Positions 16,204-25,653 of a DNA stretch of 64,000 nt are shown here, piece by piece; the first letter of the stretch is position 1; each line of letters opens with the position of its first letter. Below the pieces are notes generated by a model, which saw nothing but the letters and a program-made list of their open reading frames with translations, had not been told where the DNA came from and searched no databases. Both the position numbers and the translations under genes were made by a program. The stretch covers positions 538,506 through 602,505 of the forward strand of contig NZ_JAFEUL010000001.1 in NCBI RefSeq assembly GCF_016901225.1, given 5' to 3'. The stretch comes from Actibacterium sp. 188UL27-1. GTDB taxonomy: Bacteria; Pseudomonadota; Alphaproteobacteria; Rhodobacterales; Rhodobacteraceae.

Positions 16204-16220
16204 GCAAAGCAATAATGCAA
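16204..16220. promoter_or_regulatory. GCAA half-site cluster upstream of ccr
   Basis: Three GCAA tetramers (16204, 16209, 16217) occur within 17 bases, about 75-90 bases before the ccr start. Regulators of the RamB/ScfR/PccR type that control acyl-CoA metabolism bind TTGC/GCAA-type sites in related bacteria. The assignment is by analogy only. Confidence 0.3.
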
Positions 16221-16294
16221 TAGAATTTGTGCATCATATTGAAATTTTATGTCGCGTCCGATTTGCGGTTGAACCGGTCGGACGGTGTCCCGAT

Positions 16295-16891
16295 ATGATG
16301 AACGTGGTAGATATCATCATAGAACATGGGCTCCGCCCACAGGATCGCGCGCCCGCGGCAGCCCTTTTCTGGGACGCGTTCTCTGGCAAACTCTCGCCTG
16401 TGATGGGGCCACACTTCCGGGCATTGCCGTTTCTGATCCAGGTGCTGGACCCGACCCATGCCATCAGCGCCCGCGATGCGGCGGGGCAATTGCTGGGCAT
16501 TGCCGGTTTCAAGACCGCCCGCGGATCCTTTGTGGGGGGGGACTGGGCGGACCTGGCACAGCATTACGGGACATTCGGCGCAGTTTGGCGGGCCGTGCCC
16601 CTTTCGGTGCTGGAGCGCGCGGTTCAACCCGACATGCTTTTGATGGACGGCATCTGTGTGGATGAGGCGGCGCGGGGGCGGGGCGTCGGCACGCAGCTTT
16701 TGACGGCGGTCAAGGCCGAGGCGCGGCAGCGCGGGCTGACCGCCGTGCGACTGGATGTGATCGACAGCAATCCGCGGGCAAAGGCGCTGTATCAACGGCA
16801 GGGCTTTGTCCCCGCGGGGACAGTAACGCTGGGTCCCCTGCGCCATGTCTTTGGGTTTCGCGAGGCGACGACCATGACCTGCGCCGTTTGA
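16295..16891 (+). CDS. GNAT family N-acetyltransferase
   Basis: A GNAT-fold acetyl-CoA-dependent acyltransferase of about 198 residues. The CoA-binding motif A is seen as GICVDEAARGRGVGTQLL near residue 130, and the closing part SNPRAKALYQRQGFVPAG is typical. The substrate is unknown. The start was chosen at the ATG pair 16295/16298; the frame is open further upstream without a better start. It is rightward, divergent from ccr, and ends about 100 bases before ecm. Confidence 0.85.
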   Translation: MMNVVDIIIEHGLRPQDRAPAAALFWDAFSGKLSPVMGPHFRALPFLIQVLDPTHAISARDAAGQLLGIAGFKTARGSFVGGDWADLAQHYGTFGAVWRAVPLSVLERAVQPDMLLMDGICVDEAARGRGVGTQLLTAVKAEARQRGLTAVRLDVIDSNPRAKALYQRQGFVPAGTVTLGPLRHVFGFREATTMTCAV

Positions 16892-16917
16892 CCCCGCGCA
16901 TTCTGCGGTGCAGCGCG

Positions 16918-16947
16918 TTGACACTTGTCGAATGTTTCGTATACGAA
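16918..16947 (+). promoter_or_regulatory. ecm promoter with palindromic operator
   Basis: TTGACA at 16918-16923 and TATACG at 16940-16945 are 16 bases apart, a good sigma-70-type pair, about 50 bases before the ecm start. The perfect 12-bp palindrome TTCGTATACGAA (16936-16947) covers the -10 box, as expected for a repressor site. Confidence 0.55.
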
Positions 16948-16991
16948 CGCCTTGACGAACAAAAATTGCGAAGACTGACTCGAGGTGCGCC

Positions 16992-18959
16992 ATGACCGAC
17001 ATGCAGAAAGACCGCCCCTGGCTGTTTAGAACCTATGCCGGGCATTCGACGGCCAAAGCCTCTAACGCGCTATATCGCGGCAACCTGGCAAAAGGGCAGA
17101 CCGGATTGAGCGTGGCCTTCGATCTGCCGACCCAGACCGGATATGACAGTGACCATACCCTGGCGCGGGGCGAGGTTGGCAAGGTTGGCGTACCCGTCAG
17201 CCATCTGGGCGATATGCGGACGCTGTTTCAGGACATTCCGCTGGGCCAGATGAACACGTCGATGACGATCAACGCAACGGCACCTTGGCTGTTGGCGCTT
17301 TACATCGCAGTGGCCGAAGAGCAGGGCGCCGATGTCTCTGCCCTGCAGGGCACCGTACAGAACGATCTGATCAAGGAATATCTGAGCCGCGGCACCTATA
17401 TCTGCCCGCCCAAGCCATCGCTCAAGATGATCGCGGATGTGGCCGAGTATTGCTACACGACCGTGCCCAAATGGAACCCGATGAATGTCTGCTCCTATCA
17501 CCTGCAGGAGGCGGGTGCGACGCCGGAGCAGGAACTGGCCTTTGCGCTTGCCACGGCGCAGGCAGTGCTGGATGAGTTGCGCCCCCGGGTGCCTGCGGAC
17601 GATTTCCCGATCTTGGTCGGGCGGATCAGCTTTTTCGTGAATGCCGGTATCCGGTTCGTGACCGAGATGTGCAAGATGCGTGCCTTTGTCGATCTGTGGG
17701 ATGAGATCTGCCAAGACCGCTATGGGGTTGAGAACCCCAAATTCCGCCGGTTCCGTTATGGGGTTCAGGTGAACTCCCTGGGCCTGACCGAGCAGCAGCC
17801 CGAGAATAACGTTTACCGGATCCTGATCGAGATGCTGGCGGTCACCCTCTCGAAAAAGGCCCGGGCCCGTGCCGTGCAGTTGCCCGCCTGGAACGAGGCG
17901 CTGGGCCTGCCGCGCCCCTGGGATCAGCAATGGTCACTGCGGATGCAGCAGATCATGGCGCTGGAAACCGACCTTTTGGAATATGACGATCTGTTCGAGG
18001 GCAATCCAGCCGTCGACCGGAAGGTCGAGGCGCTGAAAGACGGCGCCCGGGCGGAGTTGGCCAATTTGCAGGCCATGGGCGGCGCGGTCGACGCGATCGA
18101 ATATATGAAGGCGCAACTGGTGAACGCCAATGCCGACCGGGTCAATGGTATTGAGAAAGGCGAGACCGTTGTGGTCGGCGTCAATAAATATACCCAAGGT
18201 GAGCCGTCGCCCCTGGTGGATGCGGATGGTGGCATCATGGTTGTTGATCCGGCGGTGGAACAGGATCAGATTGACCGCTTGAACGCTTGGCGGGCCGAGC
18301 GAGACGAGGCGGCCGCGCAAGCTGCCATCGCCGATCTGCGGGCTGCGGCGCAGGCAGGTGAGAATGTCATGCCTGTTTCCATCAAGGCCGCCAAGGCCGG
18401 TGTAACAACCGGTGAATGGGCTGGTGTCATGCGGTCCGTCCATGGTTTGTATCGCGGGCCGACCGGTGTGTCGGCGGCGCAATCCAACAAGACCGAAGGG
18501 CTGGATGACATTCGCGATGCCGTGAATGTCGTGTCAGATCAATTGGGGCGGCGCCTGCGGTTCCTGATGGGCAAGCCTGGCCTGGACGGCCATTCGAATG
18601 GAGCGGAACAAATCGCCTTTCGCGCGCGCGATTGTGGGATGCAGATCGACTATGCGGGCATCCGCCTGACCCCGGATGAGATTATTGCCGCCGCACAGAC
18701 CGACGCCCCCCATGTCATTGGGTTGTCTATATTGTCCGGCAGTCATCTGCCGCTGGTCGAGGAATTGATGGCCAAGCGTCAAAGTGCCGGACTTTCGCAT
18801 ATTCCGGTTATCGTTGGTGGAATTATTCCGGATGAAGATGCCGTGCGTCTGAAAGCAATGGGCGTTTCCAAGGTTTATTCGCCAAAGGATTTTGAACTGA
18901 ATCGGATCATGATGGACATCGTAACATTGGCTGATCCGTCAACAATTGCGGCTGAATAA
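16992..18959 (+). CDS. ecm: ethylmalonyl-CoA mutase
   Basis: An adenosylcobalamin-dependent mutase that converts (2R)-ethylmalonyl-CoA to (2S)-methylsuccinyl-CoA in the ethylmalonyl-CoA pathway. The 655-residue protein has the mutase barrel (about 1-500; RTYAGHSTAKASN, VAFDLPTQTGYDSD, MNTSMTINATA) and a C-terminal B12-binding domain with the base-off motif in GKPGLDGHSNGAEQIA and later SILSGSH. Single-chain form and length fit Ecm rather than two-subunit methylmalonyl-CoA mutases. It has its own promoter just upstream. Confidence 0.93.
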   Translation: MTDMQKDRPWLFRTYAGHSTAKASNALYRGNLAKGQTGLSVAFDLPTQTGYDSDHTLARGEVGKVGVPVSHLGDMRTLFQDIPLGQMNTSMTINATAPWLLALYIAVAEEQGADVSALQGTVQNDLIKEYLSRGTYICPPKPSLKMIADVAEYCYTTVPKWNPMNVCSYHLQEAGATPEQELAFALATAQAVLDELRPRVPADDFPILVGRISFFVNAGIRFVTEMCKMRAFVDLWDEICQDRYGVENPKFRRFRYGVQVNSLGLTEQQPENNVYRILIEMLAVTLSKKARARAVQLPAWNEALGLPRPWDQQWSLRMQQIMALETDLLEYDDLFEGNPAVDRKVEALKDGARAELANLQAMGGAVDAIEYMKAQLVNANADRVNGIEKGETVVVGVNKYTQGEPSPLVDADGGIMVVDPAVEQDQIDRLNAWRAERDEAAAQAAIADLRAAAQAGENVMPVSIKAAKAGVTTGEWAGVMRSVHGLYRGPTGVSAAQSNKTEGLDDIRDAVNVVSDQLGRRLRFLMGKPGLDGHSNGAEQIAFRARDCGMQIDYAGIRLTPDEIIAAAQTDAPHVIGLSILSGSHLPLVEELMAKRQSAGLSHIPVIVGGIIPDEDAVRLKAMGVSKVYSPKDFELNRIMMDIVTLADPSTIAAE

Positions 18960-19063
18960 AAGGGTCTTTACGGCATAATCACGCGCGTTATGATGCTCGC
19001 TATAAATAGCGATTTGCATTTGGTTTCGATTTTCGACATTTGGTTGAAGAAAAGGAGGCCAAT

Positions 19064-19393
19064 ATGGCGATAGACCTACATGCACTTTCCCGCAAAGAGC
19101 TGGAAAAACTCCAGGTCGATATCGATAAGGCGCTGGCAAAAGTTGCCGAGGAAGAGCGCAAAGCCGCTCTGGCCGCTGCTGAAAAAGCCGTAGCGAACCA
19201 CGGGTTTTCGTTGGATGAGCTGATCGCCAGTGGCGCGGTCGGCGGTAAGAAAGGGCGCAACGCACCTAAAAGCCCTGCAAAGTACCGGAACCCCGATAAT
19301 CCAGAGCAAACCTGGTCTGGCCGTGGCCGTCGCCCTGGTTGGATTGCCGAGGCGGAAGCGGACGGCAAGGTGCTTGCTGACCTGGAAATCTAG
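19064..19393 (+). CDS. H-NS family nucleoid-associated protein
   Basis: A 109-residue H-NS-like DNA-binding protein: N-terminal coiled coil for oligomerisation (about 5-50), a linker, and the C-terminal DNA-binding core YRNPDNPEQTWSGRGRRPGW (about 74-93). Such proteins bind AT-rich DNA and silence genes. The start at MAIDLHALS has a strong AGGAGG upstream. Monocistronic, followed by a hairpin. Confidence 0.92.
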   Translation: MAIDLHALSRKELEKLQVDIDKALAKVAEEERKAALAAAEKAVANHGFSLDELIASGAVGGKKGRNAPKSPAKYRNPDNPEQTWSGRGRRPGWIAEAEADGKVLADLEI

Positions 19394-19418
19394 AATATCA
19401 TTTTATAATGAACGTTTG

Positions 19419-19443
19419 GGCGCGGCTTTGTTTAAGCCGCGCC
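19419..19443 (+). terminator. hairpin after the H-NS gene
   Basis: GGCGCGGCTT-N5-AAGCCGCGCC, a perfect 10-bp stem 26 bases past the stop. There is no clear U-tract, but its position and stability suggest a terminator. Confidence 0.65.
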
Positions 19444-20061
19444 ACATTTGTGGCTGCTGTGTTTCGATTTCTTACGCCCGACACGGCTGCGGTGAAATAT
19501 TGAGATATCTACGACACGCCGAAAATGAAACTCGCCGTAATTGCTGCGGTGCCGAATGACGACAAAGCGCGGTTTATTGCGCGGCTGCCCAATTGGCAGG
19601 CCAAGTTAATATTTGATCATGACGATCTTGGATCCCCACTCCTTGACATAACAATTGATCTGTAGCGGGCTGGAACGGCCGACACGGCTTTCAATCAAAA
19701 AACGCAAGGTAAGGAATAGCTGAATGCCGCTGCTTGAGCACCAGCGCGTTTTGTTTCTAATACCTTCCAAAAGGTTGGGTGTGATTGATATATGACCGAC
19801 CGGGAATTTTGCAGCGCGGCGTTCCCAAATCGCTGTCATTTCCCTTTCTTTCGCATCGGGACGAAAAGAAATTTGTCGGGTGGTGGCCTTGTCCAGTGGT
19901 CTGATTTCGGGATGGGGATGCGCAATGATCCTGGCCTTGCCCCGACCCGCGGCGATGTGGCGTTCGAGGTTGTGGCGTCCCCCCGGCCGTGAACCGATCT
20001 GGGTTTATGTGGTTGCGCGCCCTCGCCAACTGCGATCATCTGCACTGAAAAAGGGGGCATT
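19444..20061. other. long gap with no recognised gene
   Basis: About 620 bases before deoD. Short open frames exist on both strands, but none has a convincing start, ribosome site or protein-like composition. A CTGCC/GGCAG dyad is present near 19590. Base composition is more AT-rich than the neighbours in the first half. AAGGGGG just before 20062 is the deoD ribosome site. Confidence 0.4.
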
Positions 20062-20766
20062 ATGACTGTTCATATTGGTGCGCAACCGGGGCAAATCGCG
20101 GAAACCGTCTTGATGCCGGGCGATCCGCTGCGGGCGAAATGGGCCGCCGAGACATTCCTGACAGAAGTGACCTGCATCAATGAGGTGCGCGGCATGTTGG
20201 GGTTCACCGGCATATGGAACGGCCATCGCGTGACGATCCAGGGGTCGGGCATGGGGATGCCCTCGCTGTCGATCTACGCCAATGAACTGATCCGGGATTA
20301 CGGGGCACAAACGTTGATCCGCATCGGCTCCACCGGGGCCATGCAGCCGGATATCGAGTTGCGCGATGTGGTGGTCGCCATGACCGCCTCGACCCTGTCG
20401 ACCCCCTCCCGCGGGATCTTTCGCGAATTGAACTATGCCCCCTGCGCCGATTTCGGGCTACTGCGCGCCGCTGTCGCGGCGGCGGAGGCGCGCAAGGTCA
20501 CAACCCATGTGGGCGGGATCTATTCATCAGACGTGTTCTATGATGAGCGACCGGACCTGAACGAACAGATGACCCGGCATGGCGTTCTGGCCGTGGAGAT
20601 GGAGGCGGCCGAACTGTACACGCTTGCCGCGCGGCACAAACGGCGCGCCTTGGCCGTGTTGACCGTATCCGATCATCTGTTGACCGGGGCCGCGCTGGAC
20701 AGTGCCTCCCGCCAGTCCGGGTTCAGCGATATGGTCGAGATCGCGCTGGAAGCGGCGTTTGCCTGA
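20062..20766 (+). CDS. deoD: purine-nucleoside phosphorylase
   Basis: A hexameric-type phosphorylase of purine salvage that splits (deoxy)nucleosides with phosphate. The 234-residue length is that of DeoD. Motifs: the phosphate-binding [10 protein letters not shown] near residue 18, [20 protein letters not shown] (about residue 87), [12 protein letters not shown] (about residue 178) and the catalytic Asp in [16 protein letters not shown] precedes the ATG. Convergent with the DUF1989 gene. Confidence 0.95.
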   Translation: MTVHIGAQPGQIAETVLMPGDPLRAKWAAETFLTEVTCINEVRGMLGFTGIWNGHRVTIQGSGMGMPSLSIYANELIRDYGAQTLIRIGSTGAMQPDIELRDVVVAMTASTLSTPSRGIFRELNYAPCADFGLLRAAVAAAEARKVTTHVGGIYSSDVFYDERPDLNEQMTRHGVLAVEMEAAELYTLAARHKRRALAVLTVSDHLLTGAALDSASRQSGFSDMVEIALEAAFA

Positions 20767-20772
20767 TTCGGG

Positions 20773-21606
20773 TCAGCGGCCGTGGCTGCGGTCATAGCCG
20801 TTCAGCGGTACGGGTGGGACAGGGCGGGCGGGGGCAAAGACCTCGACCAGCAGGGGATGGCAGGTGGCGACATCGCTGGAATGGGTCGTGCTACAATCGC
20901 CACCCGGGCAGGCTGACAACGCTCCCAAAAGATCGATCTGGGCAAAGAAGGTGATCTGATCGCCCGAGCGGGCGGGGCTGGCCTTCATGAAATACTGCCC
21001 TGTATCGCGCGAAAAACCGGTGCACATGAACACGTTGAGCACATCGTGGATATGGGGTTCGGCATCAGCCAGCCGCAGCCCGCGCGCGTCGGCCAGGGCA
21101 CGGGTCAGATTGGAATGGCAGCAATAATGGTAGTCCTGCCCGTTCAGCAGGTGATGGGTATAGGGATCGCACCTGGTGCCGATCACGTCATGGACCCGCC
21201 CGCCAAACGCATCCTGTCCGTACCATTCCAGGCTGTCATCGATCACGACGGCCATGGGGCGTAGAAACGGCAGATTGGACCACAGCGCGCAGCCCGTCGT
21301 CACATGGGTCCCGTGCAGGGCGCGGGTCTTGCCGGAGAAGAACCGCTCTGACAGGTCATGGGCGTTCCACAGGTTCAGGTCACCCACCTGCGATCCATCA
21401 GGGCAGGAAATCCGAAAGACGCCGCCAGCGGGGACATCGAATGTGGCCGCGTCGCGGGGTGGCACGGTGACCTTGGCGACAGAGGGCATGTCATCCGCCT
21501 GGGCGCGCAGGCCTGCTACGCCGAAATCCGGCAATGTTTCGTTGGGATAGCAGATCACCGGCGCGATCTGGCGACGGTCTTCGGCATCTGGCGGTGTATC
21601 GATCAT
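20773..21606 (-). CDS. DUF1989 / urea carboxylase-associated family protein
   Basis: A 277-residue member of the DUF1989 family, found beside urea amidolyase and aminomethyltransferase genes in other bacteria. Typical segments are VPAGGVFRISCPDGSQVGDLNLWNA, GTHVTTGC, the Cys-containing DYHYCCHSNLTRAL and NVFMCTGFSRDTGQYF. Conserved Cys and His suggest metal binding. No urea-degradation genes are in this window, so its partner pathway is not shown. Confidence 0.85.
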   Translation of the reverse strand: MIDTPPDAEDRRQIAPVICYPNETLPDFGVAGLRAQADDMPSVAKVTVPPRDAATFDVPAGGVFRISCPDGSQVGDLNLWNAHDLSERFFSGKTRALHGTHVTTGCALWSNLPFLRPMAVVIDDSLEWYGQDAFGGRVHDVIGTRCDPYTHHLLNGQDYHYCCHSNLTRALADARGLRLADAEPHIHDVLNVFMCTGFSRDTGQYFMKASPARSGDQITFFAQIDLLGALSACPGGDCSTTHSSDVATCHPLLVEVFAPARPVPPVPLNGYDRSHGR

Positions 21607-21642
21607 GGCCCCTCCTGCGTCACCGGCACCTGCCGGTATCGG

Positions 21643-23226
21643 TCAGAGCTTGGACAATGGCATCGATAGCGTAAAGGTGCTGCCGCGCCCGTAATCGCTT
21701 TTGATCAGAATCTGCCCACCCAACTGATCCGCCAGATCCCGGCAGATCGACAGGCCCAGACCTGTCCCACCCGCCCCGGCGCTGCCTTGACCTTCGGCGC
21801 GCCAATAGCGACTGAACACCATCCTTTTGTCTTTCTCGGTCAGGCCCGCCCCTTGATCTGTGACCGATAGGTGCAAATCGCCTTTGACCATATCGGCCCC
21901 GATATCGATGGTGCCATCGGTGGAGAATTTCACGGCATTGCTCAGGAAATTGATCATGATCTGATGGACACGGGACAGATCCATCACCACCGCCGCCGGA
22001 GCCGTGTCCGACATCGTCGTGGCGACATCGATGGTCTTGCCCTCCACCATCAACGTAGCCTGGGTCGTGGTTTTCCACATCGCCAGGGTCTCGGCCAAAT
22101 TCACCTCTGTCTCGGTGGCTTGCATCGCATATTCATCCAGCCGGGCCATCTGCAACAATTGCGTCACTTGGGACTGCAGGTTGCGGCTGGCCGACAGCCC
22201 AGCCTGCGCCCACAGCTTGTGTCGATCCACTTGAGAGGCGCGATGAAACAGTTCGAACATCCCGTGGATCGCATTCATGGGTGTCCGGATCTCGTGGCTC
22301 ATCGACGACATGAACTTGCTTTTCATCGCGGAAATGTCCCGCTGGGTTTGCTCGCCCATGCGCAATCGGTCCACCATGGCCGAGATCAGATTTGAAGGTA
22401 TGACCGCGCTGCACCAAAACACGCCCAACGCAATGGCCCGCTGCCCTTCATGCACGAGTTCGGCATCATAGATCACGTTGCCGCTGAGGCTGCTTACCAG
22501 TGCGATCACAGGCGCCAGGCAGGCCGTGGTTACGATGGTTCCGGTTTGTCCCATGGCCAAAGCCGTGATCGCCAACAGTGGCAATACGAGGTGAAAGGTC
22601 TTGATGGCGGATCCGGGAATGACCCCGCCGCTCAGCAACAGGAACGTGCTAGCGACAACGCAGACCGCCACGATGACCTCCCACATCTGGACCCTGGTGT
22701 GGAGGGGCAACCCCTCGCGCAGGAGCAACAGGAAAAGCGGGACAAACCCGATTGTGCTGAGGCTGCTGCCCACGATCCAGCTGTCATAGGCAGCCCAGAA
22801 CTCAACACCAGCCATGCCATGGATCAAAAGACCTGCCGCAACCGATGTGACAGCCACAACAGGCAATGCGGCAAGACCCACGAACCGAAGGTAGGTCCGT
22901 TCCGTCCGGTGGGGCCATTCCATCCCAAGGACGCGCCGCATCAGGATGGCGATAAGCGCGACCTCGGCCGCATTTACCAGCATCAGCCCGATAGAGAAAA
23001 GTGGCGACAGGCCCCACAGCAGATGACCCAGAAGAACCCCGATTGCATGAGACAGGACCAGGTCTGGAATGTAGCGCCGCTTGGTCAGGACAAGGCCGGC
23101 GATGATCAGGGCATTGGGCAGCCAGATTACTGGCATCTGGGCGGTTACGGCATTAAAGGCGTGGCTGGCGATGCTGAATGCCAACACTATGGTGCAGATC
23201 AGCCCGATGCGCAGGGGTCGTTTCAT
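21643..23226 (-). CDS. membrane sensor histidine kinase (MASE1-like)
   Basis: A kinase of about 527 residues: seven or eight membrane segments (about 1-300), resembling a MASE1 sensory domain, then HisKA with SHEIRTPMNAIHG and HATPase with NFLSNAVKFS, VTDQGAGL and GGTGLGLSICRDLADQLGG. There is no receiver domain, and no response regulator is adjacent. The start at MKRPLRIG is chosen because the membrane domain begins there; no good ribosome site is seen, and the frame is open to 23349. The signal is unknown. Confidence 0.85.
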   Translation of the reverse strand: MKRPLRIGLICTIVLAFSIASHAFNAVTAQMPVIWLPNALIIAGLVLTKRRYIPDLVLSHAIGVLLGHLLWGLSPLFSIGLMLVNAAEVALIAILMRRVLGMEWPHRTERTYLRFVGLAALPVVAVTSVAAGLLIHGMAGVEFWAAYDSWIVGSSLSTIGFVPLFLLLLREGLPLHTRVQMWEVIVAVCVVASTFLLLSGGVIPGSAIKTFHLVLPLLAITALAMGQTGTIVTTACLAPVIALVSSLSGNVIYDAELVHEGQRAIALGVFWCSAVIPSNLISAMVDRLRMGEQTQRDISAMKSKFMSSMSHEIRTPMNAIHGMFELFHRASQVDRHKLWAQAGLSASRNLQSQVTQLLQMARLDEYAMQATETEVNLAETLAMWKTTTQATLMVEGKTIDVATTMSDTAPAAVVMDLSRVHQIMINFLSNAVKFSTDGTIDIGADMVKGDLHLSVTDQGAGLTEKDKRMVFSRYWRAEGQGSAGAGGTGLGLSICRDLADQLGGQILIKSDYGRGSTFTLSMPLSKL

Positions 23227-23378
23227 CTTGCGCAGTTCAAGAACGCCCCAGTATCTGTCCTCGCAGTTCGGCAAGGTATGTCCCCCCAACGGCTGACCTG
23301 TTCGTGTTAGCCGGTTGCACAGCGCAGCGTGTTCCCAAACCCTTACCAATTGATTAACCGTTGGTGAGGTAAAACGAA

Positions 23379-23401
23379 ACCGGCCCCGCGAAGGGGCCGG
23401 T
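23379..23401 (-). terminator. intrinsic terminator of creD
   Basis: ACCGGCCCC/GGGGCCGGT with a five-base loop, followed on the minus strand by TTTCGTTTTA, a short distance after the creD stop. Confidence 0.8.
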
Positions 23402-23412
23402 CGGTCTTGGGA

Positions 23413-24834
23413 TTAAGGGGTTGGTTGGGCGGGTGCCGGTGGCGGGGTCTTGTCAGATCCGAACCAGCGCCGCTTAGGCCGCTCGGGGCCGTACCAATCC
23501 TCGTTCCGGGTGGCGTACATCGTACCGGCCAAGGCTGCGAAGGCCAGACAGGTGCCCGCCAGCAAGGCGTAATCTGCGCTGCGCAGGATCAGGTACAGGA
23601 CCGCATAGAGCACAGCCAGCATCGCCCCCAGGACAAAGACCCGCTTGCCAAGTTTCAGTGCAGTGGCCCCGAACATCACCAGAATACCGATCGTTGCGGC
23701 ACTGGCCAGGGCATAGGCCGCGCCGAACCCGATCTGCTCTGCAAAGGCCACCATCATGAGCACGAACATCGACTGGGCCAACCCGATCAGAATGTATTGC
23801 ACCGGGTGGGCCGGGCGCCGCGTGCGGTCCTCAACCAGCAGGACAGTCAGGAAAGTCAGCGCGATGTAAAGGATGCCATAGCGCCCGGCGCGATAGGCCT
23901 TTTGGTAGAAATCATTGGGCTGAAAGAACGCCACGCCAAAGGTCTGGGAGCGATCGATCCCGGTCGCTGCCTCCGTCCGCTGTACTTGCGGAATGGGACG
24001 CGCGAGGTGCGGGATGGACCAGTTGGCCTCAAACCCGGCCTCGGTGATGGTCGACCCGTTGGGCAGGAATGCCCCCGTAAAGCTGGGATGCGGCCAATCG
24101 CTGACCATATTGACGGTGGTGTCACGCCCGGCGGGCACGATGTGCAGCGACTGTGCCCCGTTAAAGCCCAGCGTCATGGCAAATGTGTCGCGCTGCCGCG
24201 GATCGCCGATCTCGGCCCGCACACCGCCTTGGCCATGGCCTGCCGGGGCCAGGGGTTCCAGGGCAAGCGTTTCCTTCCCGTGGGTCAACGCCGCTGTCCC
24301 GCGCAGGGATCGGTTGGAGCCAAGGCTCATCTGCAATTCGGCCTTTTCCCAGATGATCCGCTCCTTGCCCGTCAGGACGCTGGCGGCTTTGTCCGTGGGA
24401 AAGTCGAACGTCATCTGTGCCTCCGCCGCATAGACAGGCACTTCGAAAATACCCCGCTTGCGGATCTCTGACGTGCTGTCCAGCGATACGTTGAACTGAC
24501 CGGGCTGCAGTTGGATGGCGGGGCGATTGACCACAACCGTCTCATCGACCCAATCCAATAGCCACTTTCCTTCGGCATCCATGACCTTCTCTCCGGTCTC
24601 GGGGTCCAGCCGGTGGCGCCGCTTGCGCTCTGTCACCTCTTCCTCGACCGGGATCACCAGGACAGGCCCGCCAATGGTCTGCGCGCCGCCCCACTCCTGG
24701 CTGACCGTCCGCACGGTATCGCGGCTATAGCTCGATCTGTCGTCAATCACCGCGCCCACGAAAAACAATGGGATGAACATCAGCAGGGCCAGCAACCCCA
24801 CGATACAGAATTTTAGTCCGGCAGAGCGGGACAT
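23413..24834 (-). CDS. creD: CreD-like inner membrane protein
   Basis: A 473-residue inner-membrane protein: one N-terminal membrane segment, a large periplasmic beta-rich part (about 35-315) and a cluster of membrane helices at the end. Segments such as SYSRDTVRTVSQEWGGAQTIGGPVLVIP and the YGILYIALTFLTVLLVE...RPAHPVQYILIGLAQSMFVL stretch are typical of CreD/CET proteins, which are linked to envelope stress and colicin E2 tolerance. AAGGAG eight bases before the ATG at 24834 fixes the start. No creBC genes are adjacent, though a histidine kinase lies just downstream. Confidence 0.88.
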   Translation of the reverse strand: MSRSAGLKFCIVGLLALLMFIPLFFVGAVIDDRSSYSRDTVRTVSQEWGGAQTIGGPVLVIPVEEEVTERKRRHRLDPETGEKVMDAEGKWLLDWVDETVVVNRPAIQLQPGQFNVSLDSTSEIRKRGIFEVPVYAAEAQMTFDFPTDKAASVLTGKERIIWEKAELQMSLGSNRSLRGTAALTHGKETLALEPLAPAGHGQGGVRAEIGDPRQRDTFAMTLGFNGAQSLHIVPAGRDTTVNMVSDWPHPSFTGAFLPNGSTITEAGFEANWSIPHLARPIPQVQRTEAATGIDRSQTFGVAFFQPNDFYQKAYRAGRYGILYIALTFLTVLLVEDRTRRPAHPVQYILIGLAQSMFVLMMVAFAEQIGFGAAYALASAATIGILVMFGATALKLGKRVFVLGAMLAVLYAVLYLILRSADYALLAGTCLAFAALAGTMYATRNEDWYGPERPKRRWFGSDKTPPPAPAQPTP

Positions 24835-24925
24835 TGGCAAATCTCCTTTGCGTCAATTGATTGGGCAAAGGATTAAGGGCCGCTGGTGCAGATGCTCCGG
24901 TCAGGATGTGCAGGTTTTGTGCAGG

Positions 24926-25480
24926 TCAGGCCGCCTGGTTCAGCGTCTCGACCGGCAGGATCGTGGGCAGGTGTCGCGCAATCTCATCCCAGGTTTCGCC
25001 TTCATCGCGGCTGTCAAAGATCGATCCGCTATTTGTGCCAAAGTAGAGGCCTGCCTGCGCGTCGGTCGCCATGGCCTGCCTCAGAACCGTGAAGTAGCAG
25101 TTCTGCTCTGGCAACCCAGCCTGTTTTTTCTGCCAATGCGCGCCCCCGTCGCAGGATTTCCACACAGCGACAGAGGCATCGGGCGGATAGCGGCCCGCAC
25201 TGTCGCCATTCAGTGGAATGGTCCAAATCATCTGTGGATCACGCGGGTTCAGCGCAATTGGAAAGCCAAAGGTCGACGGCAACCCGTCCGTGATATCATC
25301 CCAACTGCGCCCGACGTCGCGGCTGCGATACACGCTGTGGTGATCTTGTTGATAAAGCAGATGGCCTGGCCCCCGCGTGATGTTACGGACGCGATGTCCG
25401 GTCTCGCCATCACGCGGCGCGGCGGGATGGTCATGGTGCCCGCAAGCCCCGGCATAAAGCACCCTGTGGCCATAGCCCAA
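24926..25480 (-). pseudogene. remnant of a BNR/sialidase-like beta-propeller gene
   Basis: About 184 codons of a beta-propeller protein with BNR-type repeats (YRSRDVGRSW, WKSCDGGAHW, FDSRDEGETW), as in VPS10/exo-sialidase-like families of 350 or more residues. Only the C-terminal half is left. Upstream codons (to about 25480) are degraded, and no start or ribosome site is seen. It lies downstream of sdhB on the same strand. Confidence 0.65.
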
Positions 25481-25483
25481 TGA

Positions 25484-25653
25484 TCAGACCTGGGCGATCT
25501 CCTCGTCGAACGGAGGCTTCGAGGCCTCCCACCCGATCATCTTGGCAAAGACCGGGTCAGTCGCGGTCCATTCATCGCGTTTACCCTTTGAGAGCTGCAC
25601 CACATCCCAGGTGGCACCCCTAGTCGCCTTTTGGCCAAATCGCGCGGATCGGA
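25484..25653 (-). other. short coding-like remnant after sdhB
   Basis: A frame running from inside the sdhB end to a TGA at 25484 gives a protein-like tail (WDVVQLSKGKRDEWTATDP, FAKMIGWE). No independent start is visible. It may be the end of a lost gene or part of the neighbouring remnant. I do not recognise it. Confidence 0.3.

Noticed and set aside
19606..20029. Leftward open frames before deoD
   Set aside because: No ribosome site, no recognisable text and unlikely composition; treated as non-coding.
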